A DNA stretch of 64,000 nt. It comes from RYN-230 sp963837335. Lineage in GTDB: Bacteria > Actinomycetota > Actinomycetes > Streptosporangiales > Streptosporangiaceae. Position numbers and translations under genes: made by a program. Below are positions 8,472-15,899 of the stretch, in pieces (the first letter of the stretch is position 1; the number at the start of each line of letters is the position of its first letter). Under the pieces are notes generated by a model. That model ran no database searches. It saw only the letters and a list, made by a program, of their open reading frames with translations, and was not told the DNA's origin. The stretch spans positions 196,591-260,590 of the forward strand of contig CAWINS010000021.1 in assembly GCA_963837335.1 (NCBI GenBank). Reading direction: 5' to 3'.

Positions 8472-9288
8472 GTGGCGACCGTCGATGCCTTGCTGGCCGT
8501 CTATGACCAGCAAATGCGGGGAGTAGAGCCCAAACCGCCCGCTGGGGTCACCTACGAGCGGGACGGCCCGCTGCTGCGAGCCGTCGGCGGGCACCGCGGC
8601 TACATTTCCGGCCCGCGTGACATCGGGGTAACAGGAGCAGAACTCGACCGGCTGATCGCCCGGCAGCGGGACTACTTCGCCGGGCGCGGCCAAGCCGTCG
8701 GGTGGCAGACCCGCGCTCACGATGAGCCGGCTGACCTCACCGCACGCCTGCGCGCCGCGGGATTCGTGCCCGGGGAGGAGCGGACGGTCCTGATCGGGCT
8801 CACCGCGGAGCTGGAGCTGGCCACCGCCCCCGTCCTGCCCGGCGGTGTCGTCCTGCGCCAGGTCACCACGGACGACGACATGCGCCGGGTCGCCGCGCTG
8901 CAGTCCGCTGTCTGGGGGCAGGACTGGAACTGGCTCGGCGAGAACCTCATCGCCCGGATCGCCGCCGCCCCGCAGGGCATCGCGGTCCTGGCCGCCGAAG
9001 CCGCCGGTGACGTTGTCTGCGCGGGGTGGCTGGCTTTCTTCCAGCCAGGCGCGGACAGCTTCGCCCGCCTGCTGGGCGGGTCGACGCTGCCGCAGTGGCG
9101 CGGGCCGCGGGATCTACCGGGCGCTGGTCGCGGCCCGCGCTCAGCGCGCTGCCACACGCAGCGTCAAGTACTTGCACGCCGACGCCTCTAACGACAGTGC
9201 CCCCATCTTGCGCCGTCTGGGATTCCGTGCGGTGACCACCACCACCGCCTACGTGTGGACGCCGCCGCAGCCCACCAGACCAGGATGA
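8472..9288 (+). CDS. GNAT-family N-acetyltransferase, frame broken near 9105
   Basis: About 270 residues if one base is removed from the run CGGGCCGCGG near 9105. First frame (8472 to about 9104): ATVDALLAVYDQQMRG..., a substrate-side N-terminal domain, then the GNAT core through GGSTLPQWRG. Second frame: RGIYRALVAARAQRAATRS (acetyl-CoA loop) and ILRRLGFRAVTTTTAYVW to TGA 9286-9288. Family members read GGSTLPxWRGRGIYRALVAAR continuously, so the break is a single-base insertion, either real decay or a sequencing error. GTG 8472 is the best start found; no clear ribosome binding site. It is the only gene inside the IS630-bounded cassette. Confidence 0.65.
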
Positions 9289-9389
9289 CCCAGGCGGCGG
9301 CCCCGAACCTGACTTCCCTGATACCAACGGCGCCGAGACCTCCAAGCCCCGCCAGCCTTCCGAGCACGGTGAGCCAGCCGCCGCCGGAC

Positions 9390-9417
9390 GTAACCCCCGC
9401 AATTGAAGATCGTTAGC
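9390..9417 (-). repeat. Right terminal inverted repeat of the IS630-type cassette
   Basis: Reverse complement of the left end with four mismatches. It contains AATTGA followed by AGATCG, the same junction of transposase stop codon and terminus seen at 29195. Confidence 0.65.
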
Positions 9418-9521
9418 TTAGGCAACTACCCTGGCGCATTTGCCTGATCAGAGGGTTTCCGGGCACCTACTGCGCATGATCGGCGCGAGGACGCAACAGG
9501 CGCACTGGGCACCACCCTGGC

Positions 9522-9632
9522 GTGGGCGTCACGCACACCGGGTTCGACCCACTCCACTTCGCCTAGGTCTTCGGCATCAGCGAGCAGGCCGCGATCCGCT
9601 ACGCGGTCAAGGCCCAGCACCTGCGGAGGTGA
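9522..9632 (+). pseudogene. Remnant of an integrase/site-specific recombinase C-terminus
   Basis: Reading from 9522: VGVTHTGFDPLHFA, a TAG stop, then VFGISEQAAIRYAVKAQHLRR and TGA 9630-9632 in the same frame. A tail of this form (DP-hydrophobic, VFGIsxxTAxRY, then a stop) is found at the C-terminus of actinobacterial phage-type integrases. The internal nonsense codon and absence of the catalytic domain mark it as a relic. Confidence 0.45.
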
Positions 9633-9663
9633 AAGCGCCGCCGCGCGGTGCGACGATCCTGGC

Positions 9664-10425
9664 ATGGAGGTTACGGCTGACGATCTCGGCGAGCTTTTGC
9701 ACGCAGCCACCGCGGCCCACCGGCGGATGCAGGCATCGGCGAGCCGGATGACCGATGATGACTGCCGCGGACCGTCGCTGCTGCCTGGATGGAGCCGGGG
9801 CCACGTGCTGACTCACTGGGCGCGCAACGCTGACGGCCAGTCGCGCATGCTGCTGGCGGCGATGCAAGGTGAGATCGCCGCGCAGTACCCGGGGGGTGAT
9901 GCACAGCGCGCGAGTGACATCGAAGCCGGGGCCGCCCGGCCCGCCCAGCTCATCCTCAGTGATATGCGCACAGCCACCGGCCAGATCGAGGACGTGTGGC
10001 GCCGGATGCCGGCTGATGCGTGGTCGCGGCCAACCGCGGCCCGGATCGGTACGCGTCCTGCCTGGATGTCGGTGTGGGCGCGGTGGCGGGAGAGCGAGAT
10101 CCACCACGTGGACCTGGATGCCGGTTACACGCATGGCCACTGGCCGGCCGAGTTTGCAGACCTGCTGCTCCCCCGGGTCATGCCCACCCTGGCCACCCGG
10201 CTGGATGGAGAGTTCACCGTGCAGGTGGGAACCATCGATCGTGATCCGCCCGTAACGGCCACGGCCACGGCTGCGAGCGCGGCCGCGGGACTGGTGATCG
10301 TCCGCGGGCCCGCATCAGCCCTCTTGTGCTGGCTCCTTGGACGCGCCTCCGCCGCCGCAGCCGACCTGGAAGTAACCCGCTCCGGGCAAGCCTGGCAACT
10401 GCCCCGCCTGCGGGCATGGGCCTGA
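9664..10425 (+). CDS. Maleylpyruvate isomerase family, mycothiol-dependent (MDMPI/DinB-2 fold)
   Basis: 253 residues. The N-terminal four-helix metal-binding domain shows PGWSRGHVLTHWARNADG (41-58), with the metal-ligand histidine, and the later WRESEIHHVDLDAG, which supplies the Glu and second His of the metal site in the C. glutamicum enzyme. The C-terminal part matches the small SCP2-like MDMPI C domain. Members include true maleylpyruvate isomerases of gentisate degradation and other mycothiol transferases; there are no gentisate genes nearby, so the specific reaction is uncertain. The spelling of the whole name fits a mycothiol-producing actinobacterium. Confidence 0.8.
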   Translation: MEVTADDLGELLHAATAAHRRMQASASRMTDDDCRGPSLLPGWSRGHVLTHWARNADGQSRMLLAAMQGEIAAQYPGGDAQRASDIEAGAARPAQLILSDMRTATGQIEDVWRRMPADAWSRPTAARIGTRPAWMSVWARWRESEIHHVDLDAGYTHGHWPAEFADLLLPRVMPTLATRLDGEFTVQVGTIDRDPPVTATATAASAAAGLVIVRGPASALLCWLLGRASAAAADLEVTRSGQAWQLPRLRAWA

Positions 10426-10631
10426 GGGCCACAGCGAACTGCTGCCATCAGACACACGGCCATGCCCAGCAGCACACCGGACTGGCGCATCATGCAGCGG
10501 CCCCGAGTTCACCCGCAACCCCACCAGCAACATGGGAGAATCGCCGTACTGCACCCTTGGGTTAGCCCTGGGCACCCCTGAGTTCGCGCGAACTGCCGGG
10601 AAAGGGCACGCTACTTAGCAGCCGGGTGTTC

Positions 10632-10880
10632 TCACGCCCGGAAGGTCCCCCAGCGGGCGATGGTACGTACCAGGCCCTCCGCAGCCAGGCTACGCAGGAC
10701 CCGAGTCACCGTCGCTTGTGAGACGCCGTAGTGCTCGGCCAGCGCGGCCGTGGTGGGCAGCGCCTCATCGACCTCCCACTCACCAGCAGCGATCCGCCGT
10801 CGCACGTCTGCGGCGACGCGCTCCCCTGGCCGCTCCGGTGTCCGTGGCACATTTTGATCATTCCCACCCGTGATCACCAT
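10632..10880 (-). CDS. HTH-only GntR-type transcriptional regulator (module copy 2)
   Basis: 82 residues with only the GntR DNA-binding domain: GERVAADVRRRIAAGEW, PTTAALAEHYGVSQATVTRVLRS, and a shortened wing EGLVRTIARWGTF. It differs strongly from the 74-residue regulator at 7382, although the 68-residue proteins they face are nearly identical. ATG at 10878-10880. Divergent from 10989. Confidence 0.8.
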   Translation of the reverse strand: MVITGGNDQNVPRTPERPGERVAADVRRRIAAGEWEVDEALPTTAALAEHYGVSQATVTRVLRSLAAEGLVRTIARWGTFRA

Positions 10881-10902
10881 GCGCGACCTGCACGCCCTGC
10901 AT

Positions 10903-10940
10903 CACTTGAGTCTGTTGAGTCACTTGCTCTACTCTTGCTC
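10903..10940 (+). promoter_or_regulatory. Direct-repeat region between regulator and 68-residue protein gene (copy 2)
   Basis: TTGAGT occurs at 10906-10911 and again at 10915-10920, 9 nt apart, followed by CACTTGCTCTACTCTTG. Such closely spaced repeats in the divergent intergenic region are candidates for the GntR operator or a promoter. Not present in this form in copy 1. Confidence 0.35.
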
Positions 10941-10988
10941 ATGAGGCTGGAAACCGATCCCGCTGAAGCCGACGCTGGAAGGCGGACG

Positions 10989-11195
10989 ATGACCCCGGAG
11001 AACGATGATGGCGACGCCGCGACCCTGCGCGCCTTGCAGGCCGACTTCCCGCACCTCGACATCTCGATCGAGTTCCTGTCCATCTACCGCGCCTGGTCGG
11101 CGCGGGGCCGCAACGGCCGCAACCCCTGGCTGGTGTTAAGCACCGACGTCCGACACTTCCGCCGCACCCTCGAGCACGCCGACTGGCCGGGCTAA
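10989..11195 (+). CDS. 68-residue protein of the GntR-paired module (copy 2)
   Basis: Same length as copy 1, differing only at residues 5, 7, 8 and 66. GGAAGG lies six bases before ATG 10989. DNA identity with copy 1 is high from just before the start to about 15 nt past the stop, then disappears, so the duplicated segment is about 230 nt and does not include the regulator. A longer in-frame start at ATG 10941 exists but has no conserved counterpart in copy 1. Confidence 0.65.
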   Translation: MTPENDDGDAATLRALQADFPHLDISIEFLSIYRAWSARGRNGRNPWLVLSTDVRHFRRTLEHADWPG

Positions 11196-11219
11196 CCCCA
11201 TCCCGGCGGCTGCGCTGTC

Positions 11220-11254
11220 TTGACAGTCGCACCCTGCTCTGTACCCTTGTCTTA
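11220..11254 (+). promoter_or_regulatory. Promoter of a leaderless regulator mRNA
   Basis: TTGACA at 11220-11225, a 16-nt spacer and TACCCT at 11242-11247. The ATG of the GntR gene begins 7 nt after the -10 box, so transcription would start at or next to the initiation codon. The hexamers match the housekeeping sigma consensus well. Confidence 0.6.
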
Positions 11255-11805
11255 TGGAGATAGATAAAGGGATCAGCCGTCGTGCGGGTGAGCCCGCGCC
11301 CGGCCCGGGCGGCGGCGAGGAGGGCCCGCAGCCGGACCGGCCGGGCGGGACCGGGTCGCCGATCGAGTTCCGGCTCGACGCCGCCTCCGGGGTGCCGACC
11401 TATCTGCAGCTCGTGCAGCAGGTGGAGCACGCGCTGCGGCTGGGCTACCTGAAACCCGGTGACCAGCTCCCCAAGGTCCGGGATGTGGTCGCCTCGCTGG
11501 CCATCAACCCGAACACGGTGCTCAAGGCGTACCGCGAGCTGGACACCAAGGGCCTCACGGCCGGCCGTCCCGGCCAGGGCACATTCGTCCAGGCCACGCT
11601 GAACCAGGTCGCGCTGCCCGAACTGACCACGCTGCACCGCTCCCTGCTCGGCTGGCTGGCCACCGCCGACGCGGCCGGGCTGGACGAGGACGGCATCGTG
11701 GCGTTGTTCACCAGCGCGCTGCGGGACTTCCGGGGGGTGCGAGGGGTCGTCCCCCCGGGAAAACAGGGCCGTGAGCGCCGCGGCGGAACGGAGGGAGTGG
11801 CATGA
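11254..11805 (+). CDS. YtrA-subfamily GntR transcriptional regulator
   Basis: 183 residues. After a Gly/Pro-rich N-terminus, a GntR winged helix spans about residues 47-115: GVPTYLQLVQQVEHALRLGY, LPKVRDVVASLAINPNTVLK and the wing GQGTFV; the short helical C-terminus (116-165) is typical of YtrA regulators, which control adjacent ABC transporters. Its stop overlaps the ABC ATPase start (ATGA, 11802-11805), so the three genes form an operon. Likely autorepressor. The last 25 codons overlap a GC-rich palindromic repeat (11728-11759). Confidence 0.87.
   Translation: MEIDKGISRRAGEPAPGPGGGEEGPQPDRPGGTGSPIEFRLDAASGVPTYLQLVQQVEHALRLGYLKPGDQLPKVRDVVASLAINPNTVLKAYRELDTKGLTAGRPGQGTFVQATLNQVALPELTTLHRSLLGWLATADAAGLDEDGIVALFTSALRDFRGVRGVVPPGKQGRERRGGTEGVA
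11728..11759. repeat. GC-rich palindromic repeat inside the 3' end of the regulator gene
   Basis: Contains GGGGTCGTCCCCCCGGG; a closely related palindrome occurs at 27965-28013. It is translated as part of the regulator tail (GVRGVVPPGK), suggesting insertion of an interspersed repeat. Confidence 0.4.
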
Positions 11806-12734
11806 ACGTCATCGAAGCCAGCGGCCTGGGCAAGCGTTACGGCAGTACCTGGGCGCTGCGCGAGTGCAGCGTGGCGATCCCGGCCGGGCACGTGGCCGCG
11901 CTGGTCGGCCCGAACGGCGCCGGCAAGAGCACCCTGCTCAACCTCGCGGTCGGCCTGGCCCCCCCGACCACGGGCGTCGTCACGGTACTCGGCGGCCACG
12001 CCGCCGGGTCAGCGGCCGCGCTGGACGGTGTCGCGTTCGTAGCCCAGGACACGCCGCTGTACAAGAACCTGTCCGCCGCTGACCTGCTGCACCTGACCCG
12101 CAACCTGAACCGGAGCTTCGACCAGCGTTACGCCCGGTCCCGGCTGGGCGAGCTGGGCATCCCGGAGAACCGCAAGGCCGGCCAGCTGTCCGGCGGCCAG
12201 CAGGCGCAGCTCGCGCTGACCCTGGCGCTGGCCCGGCGGCCCCGGCTGCTGGTGCTGGACGAGCCGATGGCGATGCTCGACCCGGTCGCCCGGCACGACT
12301 TCATGGCCACGGTGATGACCGCGATGGCCGATGACGGGGTGTCGGTGGTGCTGTCCTCGCACGTGCTGGCCGAGTTGGAGCGGGTGGCCGACTACCTCAT
12401 CCTGCTGTCGCAGGGCCGGGTCCAGGTGGCCGGCGAGGTCGACGACCTGCTCGCCAGCCACCGGGTGCTGACCGGGCCGGCCGCCGAGGCTGGCCGGCAG
12501 GCCGGGCGGCTGAACGTGGTGCACGCCCGGCGGGGCGGGACGCAGGCCCACCTGCTGGTCCGGACGAACGGGACAGCCGACCCGGTGCCGTCCGGCTGGG
12601 ACGCGCATCCGGTCAGCCTGGAAGAACTTAGCCTGTCCTACCTGCGCGAGCCCGGCGCCGCGGCGCTGCCCGGCCCGGCCCGCGGCCGGCCTGCGCCGCT
12701 TGAATCTGGCGAACCGTCGGAGGTAACGCAATGA
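11802..12734 (+). CDS. ABC transporter ATP-binding protein
   Basis: 310 residues: Walker A GPNGAGKST, signature LSGGQQAQLALTLA, Walker B LLVLDEPMAMLDP and the switch His in VLSSHV are intact. The signature Gln/Gln context and the C-terminal extension of about 80 residues fit the CcmA/YtrB-like export ATPases. Overlaps the regulator upstream and the permease downstream by 4 nt each (translational coupling). Energises the permease at 12731. Confidence 0.88.
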   Translation: MNVIEASGLGKRYGSTWALRECSVAIPAGHVAALVGPNGAGKSTLLNLAVGLAPPTTGVVTVLGGHAAGSAAALDGVAFVAQDTPLYKNLSAADLLHLTRNLNRSFDQRYARSRLGELGIPENRKAGQLSGGQQAQLALTLALARRPRLLVLDEPMAMLDPVARHDFMATVMTAMADDGVSVVLSSHVLAELERVADYLILLSQGRVQVAGEVDDLLASHRVLTGPAAEAGRQAGRLNVVHARRGGTQAHLLVRTNGTADPVPSGWDAHPVSLEELSLSYLREPGAAALPGPARGRPAPLESGEPSEVTQ

Positions 12735-13762
12735 CCGCGCTGTTCACGCCCGCCCGCCCGGACCACGACGGCGGCCTGCGGCCGGTGCCGTGGCCGCGGA
12801 TGGTCTGGGTCACCTGGCGCCAGCACCGGGCCGCGCTGGCCGGCGTGGCCGTGCTGCTGGGCGCGCTGGCCGTGTACCTGTGGCTCGACGGCCTTCAGAT
12901 ACACCACGCCTATGCCACCGACTGCCACCCGGGAAGCTCACTCGCCTGCAGCATAAACTTCAGCGGCAGATACGGAACCACCGGGATTCTCGTCAGCGTC
13001 TTTCTGCAGGCGGTGCCGGTGCTGATCGGGGCGTTCGCCGGGGCACCGGTGCTGGCCCGGGAACTGGAGACCGGGACCTACCGGTTCGCCTGGACGCAGG
13101 GCATGGGCCGGTGGCGCTGGACGCTCGCCAAGCTGGTGCTGCTCGCGGCGGTGGTGACCGCCGCAGCCGGGGCGTTCGGCGTGCTGTATTCCTGGTACAA
13201 CCAGCCGTTCTTCGCCTCGGGCTACGCGATCCCGTTCGCTACCCGCGTGTTCGACCTGGGCGAGGTCGCCTACGCCGCCTGGACGCTGGCCGCCTTCTCG
13301 ATCGGCGCCCTGGCCGGGATGCTCATCCGCCGGGTCGTCCCCGCGATCGCCGCCACCCTGGCCGCCTACGCCGGGCTCGCCGTCGCGACCGCGCTGTTCC
13401 TGCGCGAGCACTACATGACACCCCTGCTCACCAGCCACTCGAACCTGCCTGGTTCCGCGTGGAGCGTGAGCCAGTGGTACACCAAGGGCGGCAAGTTCGC
13501 GTTCCCCGCCCAGGGCTCCCAGCTGGTCAGGACGGTCACGCACTTCTGCCCGCCGCGGATTGAGAGCACCAAAGGGCAGATCCGGAGCTCCACTGGCTCG
13601 CCCGCGCAATGCCTCTCCCAGCACGGATACACGCAATGGACCAGCTATCAGCCCGGCAGCCGGTTCTGGGCCTTCCAGTGGATCGAAGGGGGCTGGCTGC
13701 TCGTGCTGTCGGTGCTGCTCATCGCCGCGACCGTCTGGCTGGTCCGTCGGCGGGCGGCCTGA
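12731..13762 (+). CDS. ABC transporter permease, ABC-2-like
   Basis: 343 residues with about six hydrophobic helices: one near 37-52, three between 95 and 225, and a last one at about 315-335. A long extracytoplasmic loop with Cys residues (about 225-305) precedes the last helix. Together with the YtrA-type regulator and ATPase it forms an exporter, of a kind often linked to cell-envelope stress or antibiotic resistance; the substrate is unknown. Confidence 0.8.
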   Translation: MTALFTPARPDHDGGLRPVPWPRMVWVTWRQHRAALAGVAVLLGALAVYLWLDGLQIHHAYATDCHPGSSLACSINFSGRYGTTGILVSVFLQAVPVLIGAFAGAPVLARELETGTYRFAWTQGMGRWRWTLAKLVLLAAVVTAAAGAFGVLYSWYNQPFFASGYAIPFATRVFDLGEVAYAAWTLAAFSIGALAGMLIRRVVPAIAATLAAYAGLAVATALFLREHYMTPLLTSHSNLPGSAWSVSQWYTKGGKFAFPAQGSQLVRTVTHFCPPRIESTKGQIRSSTGSPAQCLSQHGYTQWTSYQPGSRFWAFQWIEGGWLLVLSVLLIAATVWLVRRRAA

Positions 13763-13808
13763 CCCAGTGCCGCCACGCCATCGGCCGGCCCTGCGGGGGC
13801 CCGGCTGG

Positions 13809-13906
13809 TGGCGGAGGCGGACGGGAATCGAACCCGCCGAGACGCGAGAGACTCGGCCTCACCGGTTTTGAAGACCGGGAGGGCCACCAGGCACCCAGAC
13901 GCCTCC
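13809..13906 (-). tRNA. selC: tRNA-Sec (anticodon UCA)
   Basis: Read on the minus strand the molecule starts GGAGGCGT at 13906 and ends CCGCCTCC-G-CCA at 13809, with CCA encoded. The anticodon loop CTTCAAA carries UCA, which reads UGA. The long variable arm and extended acceptor/T-arm (8+5 bp arrangement, T-loop TTCGATT) are specific features of selenocysteine tRNA and explain the length of 98 nt. Acceptor position 8 appears as a T/C mismatch. selB (198-2093), selD (15899) and fdhD (17591) are close by. Confidence 0.93.
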
Positions 13907-13916
13907 GGTGCAGACC

Positions 13917-15779
13917 CTATCCGGCGTAGAGGATGTCGATGTCGTCGGAGTACTTCGCGTGCACCACGCGCCGCTTGAGCTTGAGCGTGGGCGTCAGTTC
14001 CTCACTCTCCGCGGTCCACTCCACCGGCAGCAGCCGCCAGCGTTTGACCTGCTGCACCCGGGCCAGCTGCTGGTTGGCCGTGGCCACCGCGCCCTCGATC
14101 TCGGCCAGTACCGCCGGGTTCTGGGCCAGGGCCGCCAGCGAGCCGGCCTCGATGCCGCGCGCCCGGGCCCAGACCGGGGCGACCTCCGCGTCCAGGGTCA
14201 GCAGGGCGACCACATACGGCCGCCGGTCGCCGTAGGCCAGGGCCTGGCCGATCAGCGGATGCGCCACCAGGAGGTTCTCGATCACGGCCGGCGGCACGTT
14301 CTCCCCGCCCGCGGTGATGATGAGTTCCTTCTTCCGGTCCACCACGGACAGGAAGCCGTCCTCATCGAGCCTGCCGATGTCCCCGGTGTGCAGCCAGCCC
14401 TCCGCGTCGATCAGTTCGGCGGTCAGATCAGGGCGGTTCAGGTAGCCGGGCGTGTTGAGCGGACCCCGGGTGAGGATCTCACCGTCGTCAGCGATCATGA
14501 TCTCGGTGCCCGCGAACGCCCGCCCCACGCTCCCCATCCGGAACTCGGACACGGTGTTGGAGGTGAACGCGCCGGTGGTCTCGGTCATCCCGTAGATGTC
14601 CAGGATCCTCATCCCCAGCCCGGCGAAGAACGCCGACACCTCTGGCGGCAGCGGGGCGGCCGCGCTGGACACCACGTCGGCCTGGCCGAGCCCGAGCAGC
14701 GAACGGATCGGCGCCAGCACCTGCGCGTCAGCCTGGCGGAACGCCTCCGCGAGGTCGACCGGCGTGGTCCGGCCGTACTGGGTGCTCTCGACGTACCGGC
14801 GGCCGACGTCCATGGCCTGTTCCACCGCTGCCCGCCGGGCCGGGTCGGCCTCGCCAGCCAGCAGGGCCTGGATACCGGCCTTGATCTTCTCCCAGACCCG
14901 GGGCACGCCGAAGAAGGCGGTCGGGTGCACCTCACCGACCGCCTTGATCAGCTGCTGCGCGTCCGGGCAGAAGAACACGTGCCCGGCCGTGCTGACCGGC
15001 AGGTAGATGCTGAACATGCGCTCCGCGATGTGGGCCAGCGGGAGGTAGGAGACCCACCGGACATGCGGGGTGACGGTGCCGCCCAGCCTCGCGGCGGCCA
15101 CCTCGTAGAGCACACAGTGATGGGTGAGCAGGACTCCCTTGGGGTTGCCGGTGGTCCCGGAGGTGTACAGCAGGGTGACCGGGTCCCCGGGGGCGAGAGC
15201 GGCCACCCGCCCGGTCACCAGATCCGGGTCCGCGGCCAGCCGCTCACGGCCCAGGGTGACGAAATCGTCCCAGGTCAGGTACTGCTCCCCCGCCGGGCAC
15301 ACGCTCGCGTCGCGGACGATGATCGTGCTCAGGCCGGGCAGGCTGGCCAGCACCGGCTGCCACCGGGCCAGCTGGTCCGCACCGTCCAGCACGGCGATCC
15401 GGGCCGCGCAGTCCCCGGCCACGAAGCCCACCTGCTCGGCGGCGAGGGTGGCGTAGAACGTGACCGGGACCCCGCCGGCGTGCACGGCACCGAAATCCGC
15501 CAGCACATGCTCGGTCCGGTTCGGCATCATGATCGCCACGCGCTCGCCGGGGGCGAGGCCCAGCGCGATGAAGCCGGCCGCCAGTTCCAGCGCCTGCTGC
15601 CGGGCCTGCGCCCAGCTCAGGGTCACCCAGCCAGCCGGCCCGACGCCACCCGGGCTGGCCTCGGACAGGGCAGGGTCGTCCGGGAACTGCTCCGCGGTCT
15701 CCCGGAGCTGATCACAGACCGTCCTGCCCCGGATCGATTCCTCGATCTCCGCCCGCTGCCGGAGAACCTCGCTGGTCAC
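13917..15779 (-). CDS. AMP-dependent long-chain fatty acid-CoA ligase
   Basis: 620 residues. Adenylate-forming motifs are in order: P-loop LLYTSGTTGNPKG, YLPLAHIAER (long-chain acyl-CoA synthetase type), IYGMTETTGAF, the hinge TGDIGRLDEDG and DRKKELIITAGGENV. The enzyme activates fatty acids to acyl-AMP and then acyl-CoA (FadD15-like in length and motif order). Ends 11 nt before the tRNA-Sec gene on the same strand. ATG 15777-15779. Confidence 0.9.
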   Translation of the reverse strand: MTSEVLRQRAEIEESIRGRTVCDQLRETAEQFPDDPALSEASPGGVGPAGWVTLSWAQARQQALELAAGFIALGLAPGERVAIMMPNRTEHVLADFGAVHAGGVPVTFYATLAAEQVGFVAGDCAARIAVLDGADQLARWQPVLASLPGLSTIIVRDASVCPAGEQYLTWDDFVTLGRERLAADPDLVTGRVAALAPGDPVTLLYTSGTTGNPKGVLLTHHCVLYEVAAARLGGTVTPHVRWVSYLPLAHIAERMFSIYLPVSTAGHVFFCPDAQQLIKAVGEVHPTAFFGVPRVWEKIKAGIQALLAGEADPARRAAVEQAMDVGRRYVESTQYGRTTPVDLAEAFRQADAQVLAPIRSLLGLGQADVVSSAAAPLPPEVSAFFAGLGMRILDIYGMTETTGAFTSNTVSEFRMGSVGRAFAGTEIMIADDGEILTRGPLNTPGYLNRPDLTAELIDAEGWLHTGDIGRLDEDGFLSVVDRKKELIITAGGENVPPAVIENLLVAHPLIGQALAYGDRRPYVVALLTLDAEVAPVWARARGIEAGSLAALAQNPAVLAEIEGAVATANQQLARVQQVKRWRLLPVEWTAESEELTPTLKLKRRVVHAKYSDDIDILYAG

Positions 15780-15824
15780 CGCTCACCTCCGCGTGATGGG
15801 CCCGGCCTGGCCCGGCTTTTCTGC

Positions 15825-15860
15825 AATGGCACCACGTCCCCGAATGGCACCACGTCCCCG
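15825..15860. repeat. Perfect tandem 18-mer (two copies)
   Basis: The 18-nt unit that begins AATGGCACCACGTCCCC is repeated exactly at 15825-15842 and 15843-15860. It lies between the divergent acyl-CoA ligase and selD genes, so it may be a paired operator or a recent slippage duplication. Confidence 0.7.
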
Positions 15861-15885
15861 CGCCGGCCGCAAGATGATCCCCGAT

Positions 15886-15899
15886 TAGAGTGCATCTCA
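15886..15899 (+). promoter_or_regulatory. Candidate -10 box for leaderless selD
   Basis: TAGAGT at 15886-15891 is followed 7 nt later by ATG 15899. The same hexamer is found in front of the ROK regulator at 62804. No clear -35 box. Confidence 0.4.

Larger units (their letters stand above)
8331..9417. mobile_element. IS630-type cassette (1087 bp) carrying an acetyltransferase instead of a transposase
   Basis: Bounded by 28-bp inverted repeats (8331-8358 and 9390-9417) that match at 24 of 28 positions. Both ends contain TA followed by ACGATCT, consistent with the TA target duplication of IS630/Tc1-mariner elements. The left end is followed on the minus strand by the last 20 or so codons of an IS630 transposase; the rest of the transposase is missing and a GNAT gene fills the interior. 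The transposase end in the separate IS630 element at 29.2 kb has a related terminal sequence, which identifies the family. This is inferred to be a non-autonomous derivative. Confidence 0.6.

Noticed and set aside
9285..9419. 44-codon frame MTQAAAPNLTSLIPTAPRPP... overlapping the acetyltransferase stop
   Set aside because: Pro/Ser-rich, no ribosome binding site, and it ends inside the IS630-type repeat.
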